A stretch of DNA of 44,945 nt from NCBI GenBank assembly GCA_945482615.1, contig CALYRG010000007.1, forward strand, positions 1 through 44,945, read 5' to 3'. Under the pieces are notes generated by a model. That model was given only the letters and a program-made list of their open reading frames with translations, was not told the DNA's origin and ran no database searches. Shown one piece after another: positions 24,117 to 32,218 of the stretch. Numbering within the stretch: the first letter of the stretch is position 1; every line of letters starts with the position of its first letter. Made by a program: the position numbers and the translations under genes. The stretch is from an uncultured Clostridia bacterium. Lineage in GTDB: Bacteria; Bacillota; Clostridia; Oscillospirales; Oscillospiraceae.

Positions 24117-24719
24117 ATGGATATTCAGGCGCTTACGGATGCGGTTGTGCGCCGGTGCTTTGTGGAGCTGGAAGCCTCCGGGCGGCATGTGCATGTGACG
24201 AAGGAACAGGCGCTGACGCTGTTTAGCCATCCCCTGACCCCACAGCGGCCCCTGTCTCAGCCGGGACAGTACCTGGCAAAGGAGCGGGTCACGGTGAAAG
24301 GCCCCGGGGGGGAATTCCGGGAGGTGGCGGTGCTGGGCCCGGAGCGGAAGGAAGGACAGGTGGAGCTGTCCGCCACGGATGCCCGGAGCCTGGGCATCCC
24401 CGCCCCGGTGCGGCTGTCCGGCGACATCCAGGGCACCCCCGGCGCGGTGCTGGAAGGGCCGGAAGGTCGGGTGGAGCTGGGGCAGGGTGTCATCATCGCC
24501 CGGCGGCATGTCCACCTGACACCGGAGGATGCCATGCGCTTTGGCGTGGCGCATGGGCAGACGGTTGCCGTGCGGGCCCTGACTGCCCGGCCTCTGGTCT
24601 TCGGAGACGTGGCAGTGCGGGTCAGTCCGGATTTTGCAAGCTACGTGCACTTAGACTATGACGAGGCCAATGCCTGCGGCTTTTCCAAGGGAGACCTGGG
24701 GAGGCTGGAGCCATGGTAA
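24117..24719 (+). CDS. pduL: PduL-type phosphotransacylase
   Basis: 200 residues. It converts acetyl-CoA to acetyl phosphate, recycling CoA within the microcompartment. Two domains each carry a zinc-binding motif: ASGRHVHVT (near residue 20) and IIARRHVHLTPEDA (near residue 125). LDYDEANACGF near the end is also typical. The N-terminal 15 or so residues are amphipathic and may direct the protein into the shell. It takes the place of the unrelated EutD of enteric bacteria. It overlaps the next gene by 7 bp. Confidence 0.93.
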   Translation: MDIQALTDAVVRRCFVELEASGRHVHVTKEQALTLFSHPLTPQRPLSQPGQYLAKERVTVKGPGGEFREVAVLGPERKEGQVELSATDARSLGIPAPVRLSGDIQGTPGAVLEGPEGRVELGQGVIIARRHVHLTPEDAMRFGVAHGQTVAVRALTARPLVFGDVAVRVSPDFASYVHLDYDEANACGFSKGDLGRLEPW

Positions 24720-25108
24720 GGGCGCTGCTCATTGGCAAGCCCCCCGGGGCGGAGCTGGGCTACGAGTATGTGTCGGAGGAACCATATGACGCGGTGGTGG
24801 TGGGCTCGCTGACCCTGGGGCAGCTTCTGCGGTTCCGGGAGGAGCGGGTGCTGACGGCTCTGGCGGAGGGGAAGACGGTGCTTCTGTATACCCCGGGGCT
24901 TCCCGAGGCGGAAAAGAACCGGCCCCTTGCCACTCAGCTGGCCGCCGCCCGGCGGGAGCTGAAAAACTGGGGGGTTCTCTTTACCGACGGCGGCAGGAAG
25001 CATCTGGTGACGGCGGAGGAAGCCCGGCTCCTGCGGGACACGGGGAAGTGCCCCGGCCCCGGGGCGGTGCTGACGCCCCTGGCAAGGGAAATTCTGGACG
25101 GACAGTAG
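24713..25108 (+). CDS. Unnamed small protein of Firmicute ethanolamine operons
   Basis: 131 residues, soluble, no signal. A central hydrophobic strand (YDAVVVGSLTLGQLLRF) and a second strand (KTVLLYTPGLPE) suggest a Rossmann- or flavoprotein-like alpha/beta fold, but no nucleotide motif is complete. The ATG overlaps the pduL coding end by 7 bp, so the two are translationally coupled. From memory, a family of similar size and position occurs beside pduL in Firmicute eut operons and is absent from enteric ones; this was not checked. A 165-bp gap with a palindromic element follows. Confidence 0.78.
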   Translation: MVRALLIGKPPGAELGYEYVSEEPYDAVVVGSLTLGQLLRFREERVLTALAEGKTVLLYTPGLPEAEKNRPLATQLAAARRELKNWGVLFTDGGRKHLVTAEEARLLRDTGKCPGPGAVLTPLAREILDGQ

Positions 25109-25142
25109 ACTGTTCTGTGGAAACGGAAGGCTTCAGAGGAAA

Positions 25143-25195
25143 GGCTCCCTTGTGCAAAGGGAGCTGTCACGGCAAGCCGTGACTGAGGGATTGTG
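25143..25195 (+). repeat. Two-hairpin palindromic element (family C type) inside the eut operon
   Basis: GCTCCCTT-GTGCA-AAGGGAGC (25144-25164) is followed by the perfect hairpin GTCACGGC-AA-GCCGTGAC (25166-25183) and TGAGGGATTGT. It is related to the hairpins at 2394-2431. Sequences like this are common between genes in Clostridia; that is recollection. It sits between the unnamed gene and eutN without breaking either. Confidence 0.8.
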
Positions 25196-25273
25196 CGGTA
25201 AGGCACTGCGAATGGATAAGAGCCGCGGCGAATACGCTGCAGGCTGTGAAGCAGTTTCAGGGAGGAACGATGG

Positions 25274-25504
25274 ATGAAGGTCGGTAAAGTGGTGGGAGCG
25301 GTCTGGGCCACCCGAAAGGCGGCGTGTTTGCAGGGGCAGACCTTTCTGGTGGTGGAAAGCGGCGGCGAGCGGATCGTGGCGGCGGATCAGGTGGGGGCGG
25401 GCACCGGGGACAAGGTGCTGCTGGCCACCGGAACGGTGGCATCCCGGTACTGCATGGATGCTCCGGTGGATGCGGCGGTGGTTGCCATCGTGGATGAAAA
25501 GTAG
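25274..25504 (+). CDS. eutN: Microcompartment vertex protein EutN
   Basis: 76 residues of the EutN/CcmL family, pentamers that close the corners of the shell. It starts MKVGKVVGAVWATRKA and has ADQVGAGTGDKVLLATG, both typical. It is at the short end for the family (85-100), missing part of a loop. GGAGG lies 8 bp before the ATG at 25274; an out-of-frame ATG 4 bp earlier is ignored. Confidence 0.93.
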   Translation: MKVGKVVGAVWATRKAACLQGQTFLVVESGGERIVAADQVGAGTGDKVLLATGTVASRYCMDAPVDAAVVAIVDEK

Positions 25505-25524
25505 AAAGCAGAGGAGGAGCAGCT

Positions 25525-26595
25525 GTGTTCCATGAAGTGCTCATAGCCGTTATGGCCGGGTTTGCGGTGCTGGGCGGGCTGGACCGGATCTTCGGCAGCC
25601 GTCTGGGGCTGGGCCAGGAGTTCGAAAACGGAATCCTCGCCATGGGCTCCCTGGCCCTTGCCATGGTGGGAATCGTGTCCCTGGCCCCGGTGCTGGCCTC
25701 GGTGCTGATGCCTGTGGTGTCTCCAATCTATGCCCTGCTGGGGGCAGACCCTGCCATGTTTGCCGGTTCCATTCTGGCCTGTGACATGGGCGGCGGCGCC
25801 CTGGCTCAGGCCCTGACCACCGATCCCCGGGCGGCTCTGCTGGGGGGCGTCCTCACCGGCTCCATGCTGGGGGCCACCATCGTCTTTACCATCCCGGTTG
25901 CCATGGGCATTTTGCAGGAGGACGACCGGGCCGTGATGGCAAAGGGAATGCTCTGCGGCATTGTGACCATTCCCCTGGGGGTACTGGCGGGGGGCATTGC
26001 GGCGGGGTTTCCGGTGGGGATGGTTCTTCGCAACCTGGTCCCCATTATTCTGCTTGCCGCGCTCATTGCCCTGGGGCTGTGGCGGGCGGAGCAGGCCATG
26101 ATCCGGGGCTTTGAAGTCTTCGGGAAGGTGGTGGTGGCGGTGGTGACGGTGGGCCTTGCCGCCGCCATTGTGGAGGCTCTGACGGGCTTTGCGATGATCC
26201 CCGGGATGGCCCCCATTTCCGACGGATTTGAGACCGTGGGAGCCATCGCCATTGTGCTGGCAGGGGCCTTCCCCCTGGTCAATGTGCTGACCCGGGTTCT
26301 CCAGAAGCCCCTTGCCGGGCTGGGAAAGCGGCTGGGGGTCAATGACGTGGCTGCCGCGGGGCTGATCGCCACGCTGGCAAACTCCATTGCCACCTTCGGC
26401 ATGGTGAAGGATATGAACCCCCGGGGGAAGGTGGTGAACATCGCCTTTGCGGTGTCGGCGGCCTTTGTCTTCGGAGACCATCTGGGCTTTACGGCGGGGT
26501 TTGCCCCCTCCTTTATCGGCCCTATGATCCTGGGAAAGCTGGTGGGGGGCGTGTCTGCCGTGGCAGCTGCAATGCTTGTCACCGGCCGGGAATAG
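25525..26595 (+). CDS. eutH: Ethanolamine permease EutH
   Basis: 356 residues, about ten membrane helices, GTG start at 25525 with GGAGGAG upstream. EutH carries ethanolamine across the membrane, needed mainly at low pH or low supply. Family features include GGLDRIFG, SILACDMGGGALAQAL and GLIATLANSIATFGM. Last gene of the operon. After it comes an imperfect stem (GTTTC...GAAAC) with no U-tract, so no clear terminator is seen before the purine promoter. Confidence 0.94.
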   Translation: MFHEVLIAVMAGFAVLGGLDRIFGSRLGLGQEFENGILAMGSLALAMVGIVSLAPVLASVLMPVVSPIYALLGADPAMFAGSILACDMGGGALAQALTTDPRAALLGGVLTGSMLGATIVFTIPVAMGILQEDDRAVMAKGMLCGIVTIPLGVLAGGIAAGFPVGMVLRNLVPIILLAALIALGLWRAEQAMIRGFEVFGKVVVAVVTVGLAAAIVEALTGFAMIPGMAPISDGFETVGAIAIVLAGAFPLVNVLTRVLQKPLAGLGKRLGVNDVAAAGLIATLANSIATFGMVKDMNPRGKVVNIAFAVSAAFVFGDHLGFTAGFAPSFIGPMILGKLVGGVSAVAAAMLVTGRE

Positions 26596-26669
26596 AAGAT
26601 TGTTTCGCCTCTATCCATATTACACATGAAACCGAGGGGAAACAGGAAAGAAATTGTCTCCGGCGCGAA

Positions 26670-26698
26670 TTGACGAAACCCGGGAAAAATGCTATAAT
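26670..26698 (+). promoter_or_regulatory. Sigma-A promoter of the purine operon
   Basis: TTGACG (26670-26675), a 17-bp spacer, then TATAAT (26693-26698). It lies about 30 bp upstream of the riboswitch, so transcription would begin just before the aptamer. Confidence 0.9.
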
Positions 26699-26729
26699 GT
26701 TGGCAAATCGGCACGAAACCGGTTTTGAA

Positions 26730-26833
26730 CCCTTATGACTGACGGATCAGTGGAGCACCACACGGAGTAAGGGCGATAGATAGCCGACCGTCTGGGCGCA
26801 CCGATCCTGATGCAGGATTCGTGCGCCCTTTTT
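26730..26833 (+). ncRNA. ZTP (pfl) riboswitch with expression-platform terminator
   Basis: The aptamer has outer stem CCCTTA/TAAGGG (26730-26735, 26768-26773), the conserved ATGACTGACGG, a hairpin GTGG-AGCA-CCAC (26750-26761), CGGAGTA, and then GCCGACCGTCTGGGC (26783-26797), the family's 3' signature. The pseudoknot pairs GACGG (26741-26745) with CCGTC (26788-26792); the usual form is GGCGG with CCGCC, so both sides changed together. ZTP/ZMP signals 10-formyl-THF shortage. The signature GGGC is shared with the terminator stem, so ligand binding should block termination and switch on the purine genes. Confidence 0.9.
26794..26833 (+). terminator. Riboswitch-controlled intrinsic terminator
   Basis: Stem GGGCGCAC (26794-26801) with GTGCGCCC (26821-26828), a structured loop (ATCCTGATGCAGGAT), then TTTTT (26829-26833). 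Its 5' arm begins inside the conserved aptamer sequence, so the two structures exclude each other. Confidence 0.92.
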
Positions 26834-26854
26834 ACTGCTTTCAGGAGGAATGTC

Positions 26855-27358
26855 ATGAAAAAAGTCGGAATCGTCATGGGCAGCGACAGCGACCTGCCGA
26901 TCCTTCGCAAGACAATGGATACTCTTTCCGCACTGAAGATCCCCTACGAGTGTCACATCTACTCCGCCCACCGCACCCCCCAGGAGGCCCGGGATTTTTC
27001 CGTGAACGCCCGGGAAAAGGGCTTCGGCGTCATCATCGCCGCTGCCGGTATGGCAGCCCATCTCGCCGGTGCCATCGCGGCAAACACCACCCTGCCGGTG
27101 ATCGGCATCCCCTGCAAGGGCCCCTGCTTTGACGGTATGGATGCATTGCTCTCCACCGTGATGATGCCCTCCGGTATCCCTGTGGCAACGGTGGCTGTCA
27201 ACGCCGGGGTCAATGCGGCGCTGCTGGCGGCCCAGATCCTGGCTGTGGAGGACAAAACCCTCGCTGAAAGGCTGGATGCAAAGCGGGCAGCCGACGCCGA
27301 AAAGGTCCTTCAGAAGGACGCCGCTCTCCAGGAAGAGCTGGATGCGGTTCATTCCTGA
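26855..27358 (+). CDS. purE: N5-carboxyaminoimidazole ribonucleotide mutase / AIR carboxylase PurE
   Basis: 167 residues from the ATG at 26855, with AGGAGG 6 bp upstream; a longer frame runs into the terminator. It makes CAIR in purine synthesis. GSDSDLPI, YSAHRTPQEA, AAAGMAAHLAGA and a C-terminal NAALLAAQIL identify it. SAHRTP points to class I, which normally needs PurK, but no purK lies in this operon. First gene after the ZTP riboswitch, a common setting for purE. Confidence 0.95.
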   Translation: MKKVGIVMGSDSDLPILRKTMDTLSALKIPYECHIYSAHRTPQEARDFSVNAREKGFGVIIAAAGMAAHLAGAIAANTTLPVIGIPCKGPCFDGMDALLSTVMMPSGIPVATVAVNAGVNAALLAAQILAVEDKTLAERLDAKRAADAEKVLQKDAALQEELDAVHS

Positions 27359-27404
27359 GTGATTCCGATCAATTCATATATTTAACAGAAAGAGGTCAAT
27401 TCAA

Positions 27405-28094
27405 ATGGAGAATCTGAAGCTGCTGTACACCGGAAAGACCAAGAACGTCTACGCTCTGCCCAACGGCAACTGCCTGCTCAAGTTCAAGGACGACTGCACC
27501 GGCAAGGACGGTGTGTTCGATCCCGGTGAGAACAGCGTGGGCCTGACCATTGAGGGCGTGGGCGATGTGAATCTGCGCATGTCCATCTACTTCTTCGAGA
27601 AAATCAATGCCGCCGGCATCCGCACCCACTATGTGTCCGCCAACCTGGACGACACCACCATGGAAGTGCTCCCCGCCAAGGTCTTCGGCAAGGGCCTGGA
27701 GGTCATCTGCCGCTACCGGGCCGTTGGCTCCTTCTACCGCCGCTACTGCCAGTACTGCACCGAGGGCCAGGAGCTGCCCGCCTACGTGGAGACCACCTTC
27801 AAGAACGACGCCCTGGGCGATCCCCTGGTCACCAAGGACGGCCTGGTCACCCTGGGTGTCATGACGGATGAGCAGTATGACTCCCTGAAGGCCCAGACCC
27901 AGGCCATTACCAGGATCGTTGCTGATGACCTGAAGGCAAAGGGTCTTGACCTGTACGACATCAAGTTCGAGTTCGGCTACGATGCCGACGGCAAGGTGAT
28001 GCTCATTGACGAGATTGCCTCCGGCAACATGCGGGTGTACAAGGACGGCAAGTACATTGACCCCATGACCCTGAACAAGCTGTTCTTTGCATAA
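27405..28094 (+). CDS. purC: SAICAR synthetase PurC
   Basis: 229 residues. It joins aspartate to CAIR with [16 protein letters not shown] at the start, [14 protein letters not shown] in the middle and [12 protein letters not shown] near the end are characteristic. The length is typical (235-240). Preceded by GAGGT. It follows purE by 46 bp, in pathway order. Confidence 0.94.
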   Translation: MENLKLLYTGKTKNVYALPNGNCLLKFKDDCTGKDGVFDPGENSVGLTIEGVGDVNLRMSIYFFEKINAAGIRTHYVSANLDDTTMEVLPAKVFGKGLEVICRYRAVGSFYRRYCQYCTEGQELPAYVETTFKNDALGDPLVTKDGLVTLGVMTDEQYDSLKAQTQAITRIVADDLKAKGLDLYDIKFEFGYDADGKVMLIDEIASGNMRVYKDGKYIDPMTLNKLFFA

Positions 28095-28108
28095 GATAGA
28101 ATTGCGCA

Positions 28109-28137
28109 CCTTCCTCCCCCCACAGCGGGGAGGAAGG
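28109..28137 (+). other. Strong hairpin between purC and purF
   Basis: An 11-bp stem CTTCCTCCCC/GGGGAGGAAG plus a closing pair (28109-28119 with 28127-28137) and a 7-nt loop. A T-run (GTTTTT) lies about 8 nt further on, so full termination is unlikely. It may weaken read-through or set a processing site between purC and purF. Confidence 0.5.
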
Positions 28138-28203
28138 CGTTCGTGTTTTTCCGCGCACGATGACCAGTGTGCGCAGATTGCACCATAGAGGAGGTAAATG
28201 AAA

Positions 28204-29619
28204 ATGGGCGGTTTCTTTGGGGCTATTTCCCGGGAAAATTGCAAGCATGACGTATTCTTCGGCACAGACTACCACTCCCATCTGGGCACCCGCCGGGGCG
28301 GCCTTGCCTTCTACGATGAGGAGCATGGCTTTCAGCGCCAGATTCACAATATTGAGAACACCCCCTTCCGCACCAAGTTTGAGCGGGATCTTTTGGACAT
28401 GGGCGGAACGGTGGGTATCGGCTGCATCTCCGATACCGATCCCCAGCCGCTGCTGGTGCGCAGCAGCTTAGGCTTGTTCGCCATCTGCACCGTGGGCATC
28501 ATCAACAACGCCGAGGAGATTGTGGAAAAGCTGTTCCCCGGCCATCAGTTTATGGCCATGTCCTCCGGCAAGGTCAATTCCACAGAGCTGGTGGCGGCGC
28601 TCATCAACCGCTGCACCAACCTGGTGGACGGCATCCGCTACGCCCAGTCCGTGATTGACGGCTCCTGCACCATACTGCTTTTGCAGAAGGACTGCATTGT
28701 TGCCGCCCGGGACCGGATGGGAAGACTTCCGGTGCTGGTGGGCAGCAAGGAAACAGGCTACTGCGTCAGCTTTGAGTCCTTCGCCTGTCAGAAGCTGGGC
28801 TACCGGGTGGAGCGGAATCTGGGCCCCGGGGAGATCGTGAAGGTCACCCCCGACGGTGTGGAGCAGCTGGGCGCTCCCGGGGAAAAGATGAAGATCTGCG
28901 CCTTCCTGTGGACCTACTACGGCTACCCCAACTCCAACTACGAGGGCGAGAATGTGGAGCTGGTGCGCTACCGCAACGGCGAGATCATGGCCCGGCAGGA
29001 AGCCGCCAACGGCACCATGCCGGATGTGGACTATGTGGCGGGCGTGCCGGACTCTGGCCTGCCCCACGCCATCGGCTACGCCAACCAGTCCCACCGGGCC
29101 TTTGCACGGCCCTTTGTCAAGTACACCCCCACCTGGGCCCGCTCCTTCATGCCCTCCAATCAGGAGATGCGCAATCTGGTGGCGGAAATGAAGCAGATTC
29201 CCGTGCCGGAGCTGATCGAGGGCAAGAAGCTGCTGCTGGTGGACGACTCCATCGTCCGGGGCACCCAGCTGCGGGAGACCGTGGAATTTCTGTATAAGAG
29301 CGGGGCAAAGGAAGTGCACATGCGCTCTGCCTGCCCGCCCATCATGTACGGCTGCAAGTATCTGAACTTCTCCCGCAGCAACAGCGTCATGGAGCTGCTG
29401 GCCCGCCGGGTCATCCAGGAGCTGGAGGGAGACGAGGGACAAAAGCACACAGTCGACTACGCCGACGGCACAACGGAGCGGGGCAAGGCCATGCGCCAGG
29501 CCATCTGCCGGGAGATGGGCTTTGACTCCCTGGAGTACCAGTCCCTGGATGGGCTCCTGGAGGCCATCGGCCTGGATCGGGACAAGGTCTGCACCTACTG
29601 CTGGACCGGCGAAGAATAA
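28204..29619 (+). CDS. purF: PurF-like amidophosphoribosyltransferase lacking the glutaminase nucleophile
   Basis: 471 residues from the second ATG (28204), 9 nt from GGAGG; the ATG at 28198 is too close and would add only Met-Lys. The codon before it is TAA, so no further extension exists. PurF makes phosphoribosylamine from PRPP. The phosphoribosyl domain is intact (LLLVDDSIVRGTQ, 343-355), and so are four likely Fe-S ligands (Cys232, 384, 463, 466). But the N terminus is MGGFFG, where family members start with Cys-Gly; the usual Arg motif (YSTTG) reads CISDTD, and NG of the oxyanion site reads GI (TVGIINNA). Glutamine hydrolysis is therefore not expected; free ammonia or a partner protein would have to supply nitrogen. 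Confidence 0.88.
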   Translation: MGGFFGAISRENCKHDVFFGTDYHSHLGTRRGGLAFYDEEHGFQRQIHNIENTPFRTKFERDLLDMGGTVGIGCISDTDPQPLLVRSSLGLFAICTVGIINNAEEIVEKLFPGHQFMAMSSGKVNSTELVAALINRCTNLVDGIRYAQSVIDGSCTILLLQKDCIVAARDRMGRLPVLVGSKETGYCVSFESFACQKLGYRVERNLGPGEIVKVTPDGVEQLGAPGEKMKICAFLWTYYGYPNSNYEGENVELVRYRNGEIMARQEAANGTMPDVDYVAGVPDSGLPHAIGYANQSHRAFARPFVKYTPTWARSFMPSNQEMRNLVAEMKQIPVPELIEGKKLLLVDDSIVRGTQLRETVEFLYKSGAKEVHMRSACPPIMYGCKYLNFSRSNSVMELLARRVIQELEGDEGQKHTVDYADGTTERGKAMRQAICREMGFDSLEYQSLDGLLEAIGLDRDKVCTYCWTGEE

Positions 29620-29626
29620 TTTTTTC

Positions 29627-29788
29627 CGGAAACTCCGGGCAAATCGCCTGCGGCTGGCAGCGAATCTTTTGCTCCAGTCGTGCAGCATGAAAAACAGGAA
29701 ATACACAAAGTATTCCTCTGTTTTCCATGCTTTCGCCTGAACCAAAATCTTCTGCTGCCAGCTCTTGTCTCTTTGCCCGGAGCTTCCG
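29627..29788. repeat. 162-bp imperfect palindrome between purF and purM
   Basis: The left arm begins CGGAAACTCCGGGCAAA and continues CTGGCAGC, GCATGAAAAACAG, AATAC; the right arm is its complement with scattered changes (GTATTCC, CTGTTTTCCATGC, GCTGCCAG, TTTGCCCGGAGCTTCCG). The loop is ACAAA (29705-29709). The arms are about 80 bp, and most positions match outside one 10-bp mismatched block. It fills nearly all of the 210-bp gap. No clear target duplication is seen. It is either a miniature element or a structured operon RNA. Confidence 0.85.
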
Positions 29789-29829
29789 CAGGGGATCGAT
29801 TATAAAATTACGCTACAAAGGAGCACATC

Positions 29830-30885
29830 ATGGATCACAAAAATTCTTACTCCGCCAGCTATGCGGCGGCCGGTGTGGACATTACCGCCGGGTACAAGGC
29901 CGTGGAGCTGATGAAGAAGCATGTCGCCCGCACCCGCAATCAGGGCAGCCTGGACGATGTGGGCGGCTTCGGCGGCTGCTTCGGCCTGAATGTGGCCGGA
30001 ATGGAGGAGCCGGTGCTGGTTTCCGGTACCGACGGCGTGGGCACCAAGCTGAAGCTGGCCATCCTTATGGACAAGCACGACACCATTGGCATCGACTGTG
30101 TGGCCATGTGTGTCAATGATATCATCTGCGTAGGCGCAAAGCCTCTGTTCTTCCTGGACTACATTGCCTGCGGCAAGAACTTCCCGGAGAAGATCGCCTC
30201 CATTGTTGCCGGCGTGGCCGAGGGCTGTGTCCAGTCGGGCGCAGCGCTGATCGGCGGCGAGACTGCCGAGCATCCGGGCCTCATGCCTGTGGACGACTAC
30301 GATCTGGCGGGCTTCAGCGTGGGCATCGTGGACAAGAAAAAGATGATCGACAACAGCAAAATGGCGGAAGGGGACGTGGTCATTGCCCTGCCCTCCACCG
30401 GCATCCACAGCAACGGCTTCTCCCTGTGCCGCCGGGTGTTTGACATCGACAGGGGCAACCCCGATATCTTCATGCCCTGCGACGAGCTGGGCGGCCAGAG
30501 CGTTGCCGAGGCGCTGCTGACCCCCACCAAAATCTACGTCAAGCCCATCCTGGCGCTGCTGGAGCAGGTGCAGGTGAAGGGTATCAGCCACATCACCGGC
30601 GGCGGCTTCTATGAGAATATTCCCCGCTCCATCCCCGATGGCCTGTGCGCCAGAATCAACAAGTCCGCCGTGCGGATTCTGCCTATTTTCCATGTCATCG
30701 CCAAGCGGGGCCGCATCCCCGAGCGGGACATGTTCAACACCTTCAACATGGGCGTGGGCATGAGCGTGGTTGTCTCCGCTCAGGAGGCGGACAAGGCCCT
30801 GGCCGTCCTGCAGGAAAACGGCATCGACGCCTACGTCATTGGCTCCATCGTAAGAAGTGCCGAAGAAAAGGTGATTCTGGAGTGA
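29830..30885 (+). CDS. purM: AIR synthetase PurM
   Basis: 351 residues. It closes the imidazole ring of FGAM to AIR with [22 protein letters not shown] at the start, [24 protein letters not shown] and [13 protein letters not shown] are all family signatures. AAGGAG lies before the ATG, just beyond the long palindrome. Its stop overlaps the purN start (GTGA), so the two are coupled. Confidence 0.96.
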   Translation: MDHKNSYSASYAAAGVDITAGYKAVELMKKHVARTRNQGSLDDVGGFGGCFGLNVAGMEEPVLVSGTDGVGTKLKLAILMDKHDTIGIDCVAMCVNDIICVGAKPLFFLDYIACGKNFPEKIASIVAGVAEGCVQSGAALIGGETAEHPGLMPVDDYDLAGFSVGIVDKKKMIDNSKMAEGDVVIALPSTGIHSNGFSLCRRVFDIDRGNPDIFMPCDELGGQSVAEALLTPTKIYVKPILALLEQVQVKGISHITGGGFYENIPRSIPDGLCARINKSAVRILPIFHVIAKRGRIPERDMFNTFNMGVGMSVVVSAQEADKALAVLQENGIDAYVIGSIVRSAEEKVILE

Positions 30886-31487
30886 AGACGAAGATTGCTG
30901 TGCTGGTGTCCGGCGGCGGAACCAACCTACAGGCCCTCATCGATGCCCAGGGCAAGACGCTGGTATCCGGCGAAATCGCCCTGGTGGTGTCGAACTCCGC
31001 CGGGGCCTATGCCCTGGAGCGGGCGAAGAAGGCTGGGATTCCCACCGTCACATTGCTTAAAAAGGAGCTGGGCGGTCAGGAGGGCTTTGAGGCGGCACTG
31101 GTACAGACCCTGGAGGACAACGGCATTCAGGTGATCATTCTGGCAGGCTTTATGACCATCCTGTCAGAGCACTTTACCTCCCGCTATCCCAGACGCATTA
31201 TCAACATCCATCCGTCCCTGATCCCCTCCTTCTGCGGGGAAGGGTATTACGGCCTTCGGGTACACCAGGCAGCCCTGGCACGAGGGGTCAAGCTCACCGG
31301 AGCTACGGTGCATTTCGTCAATGAGATCCCCGACGGCGGGGAGATCATCGCCCAGAAGGCGGTGGCGATTCAGCCGGGAGACACCCCGGAAATTCTGCAG
31401 CGCCGGGTCATGGAGCAGGCGGAGTGGATTCTCCTGCCCCAGGCGGCGGAGGAAGTATCGAAGCTGTACATGGAAGAATCGAGGTAA
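30882..31487 (+). CDS. purN: Phosphoribosylglycinamide formyltransferase PurN
   Basis: 201 residues from a GTG at 30882 that overlaps the purM stop. It transfers formyl from 10-formyl-THF to GAR, a step tied to the ZTP signal that controls the operon. [25 protein letters not shown], the DGG of EIPDGGEII and the catalytic His in the first of these are visible. A longer frame from 30645 is out of phase with purM and is rejected. Confidence 0.95.
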   Translation: MKTKIAVLVSGGGTNLQALIDAQGKTLVSGEIALVVSNSAGAYALERAKKAGIPTVTLLKKELGGQEGFEAALVQTLEDNGIQVIILAGFMTILSEHFTSRYPRRIINIHPSLIPSFCGEGYYGLRVHQAALARGVKLTGATVHFVNEIPDGGEIIAQKAVAIQPGDTPEILQRRVMEQAEWILLPQAAEEVSKLYMEESR

Positions 31488-31491
31488 GAAT

Positions 31492-32205
31492 ATGAACGTT
31501 TACGAAGTCAATTCTATGAAGACGCTCCTGGAGTCCAACACCTATCCCGGCCGGGGCATCGTCCTGGGCCTGACCCCTGACGGCAGGAAGTCCGCCGCCG
31601 CCTACTTCATCATGGGCCGCAGCGTCAACAGCCGCAACCGCATCTTTGTCCAGGAGCCCGACGGCATCCGCACGGAGGCCTTCGACCCCAGCAAGATGGT
31701 GGACCCCAGCCTGATTATCTATCATCCCGTGCGCCAGCTGGGCCGGGCCCTGATCGTCACCAACGGCGACCAGACCGACACCATCCGGGAGTACCTGGAA
31801 AAGGGCCGCACCATGGAGGAGGGCCTGCGCACCCGGCGCTTCGAGCACGACGGCCCCAACTGGACGCCCCGGATTTCCGGCCTGCTGAGTCCCGACGGCA
31901 GCTACAAGATGTCCATCCTGAAGGCCGCCGACCCCGAGGGCGCCGGCTGCGCCCGCTATACCTATGAGTACCCCGGCAAGGCGGGCCTGGGCCATTTCCT
32001 CCACACCTACGTGTGCGACGGCAGCCCTGTGATCCCCACCTTCCAGGGAGAGCCGGAGCGGGTGGAGATCCCCCAGGACATGGATGCCTTCGCAGACCTT
32101 CTGTGGAACAGCCTCAACGAGGACAACAAGATTTCCCTCTTTGTCCGGTACACCGACCTGGAAACCGGGGAATACACCCAGAAAATTCTGAACAAGCACT
32201 GCTGA
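31492..32205 (+). CDS. purO: PurO-type IMP cyclohydrolase
   Basis: 237 residues of the archaeal-type IMP cyclohydrolase family (PF07826), which closes FAICAR to IMP. Signatures are YPGRGIVLGLTPDG, AYFIMGRSVNSRNR, YHPVRQLG and GDQTDTI. Preceded by GAGGTAAG overlapping the purN stop. In most bacteria this step belongs to the N-terminal domain of PurH; here it is a separate, unrelated protein next to a formyltransferase-only PurH. Confidence 0.9.
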   Translation: MNVYEVNSMKTLLESNTYPGRGIVLGLTPDGRKSAAAYFIMGRSVNSRNRIFVQEPDGIRTEAFDPSKMVDPSLIIYHPVRQLGRALIVTNGDQTDTIREYLEKGRTMEEGLRTRRFEHDGPNWTPRISGLLSPDGSYKMSILKAADPEGAGCARYTYEYPGKAGLGHFLHTYVCDGSPVIPTFQGEPERVEIPQDMDAFADLLWNSLNEDNKISLFVRYTDLETGEYTQKILNKHC

Positions 32206-32218
32206 AAAAGGAGATACC

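Noticed and set aside
28198-28203. A PurF propeptide that would expose a Cys
   Set aside because: The codon before 28198 is a stop, and neither Met is followed by Cys, so no processing can give an N-terminal Cys.
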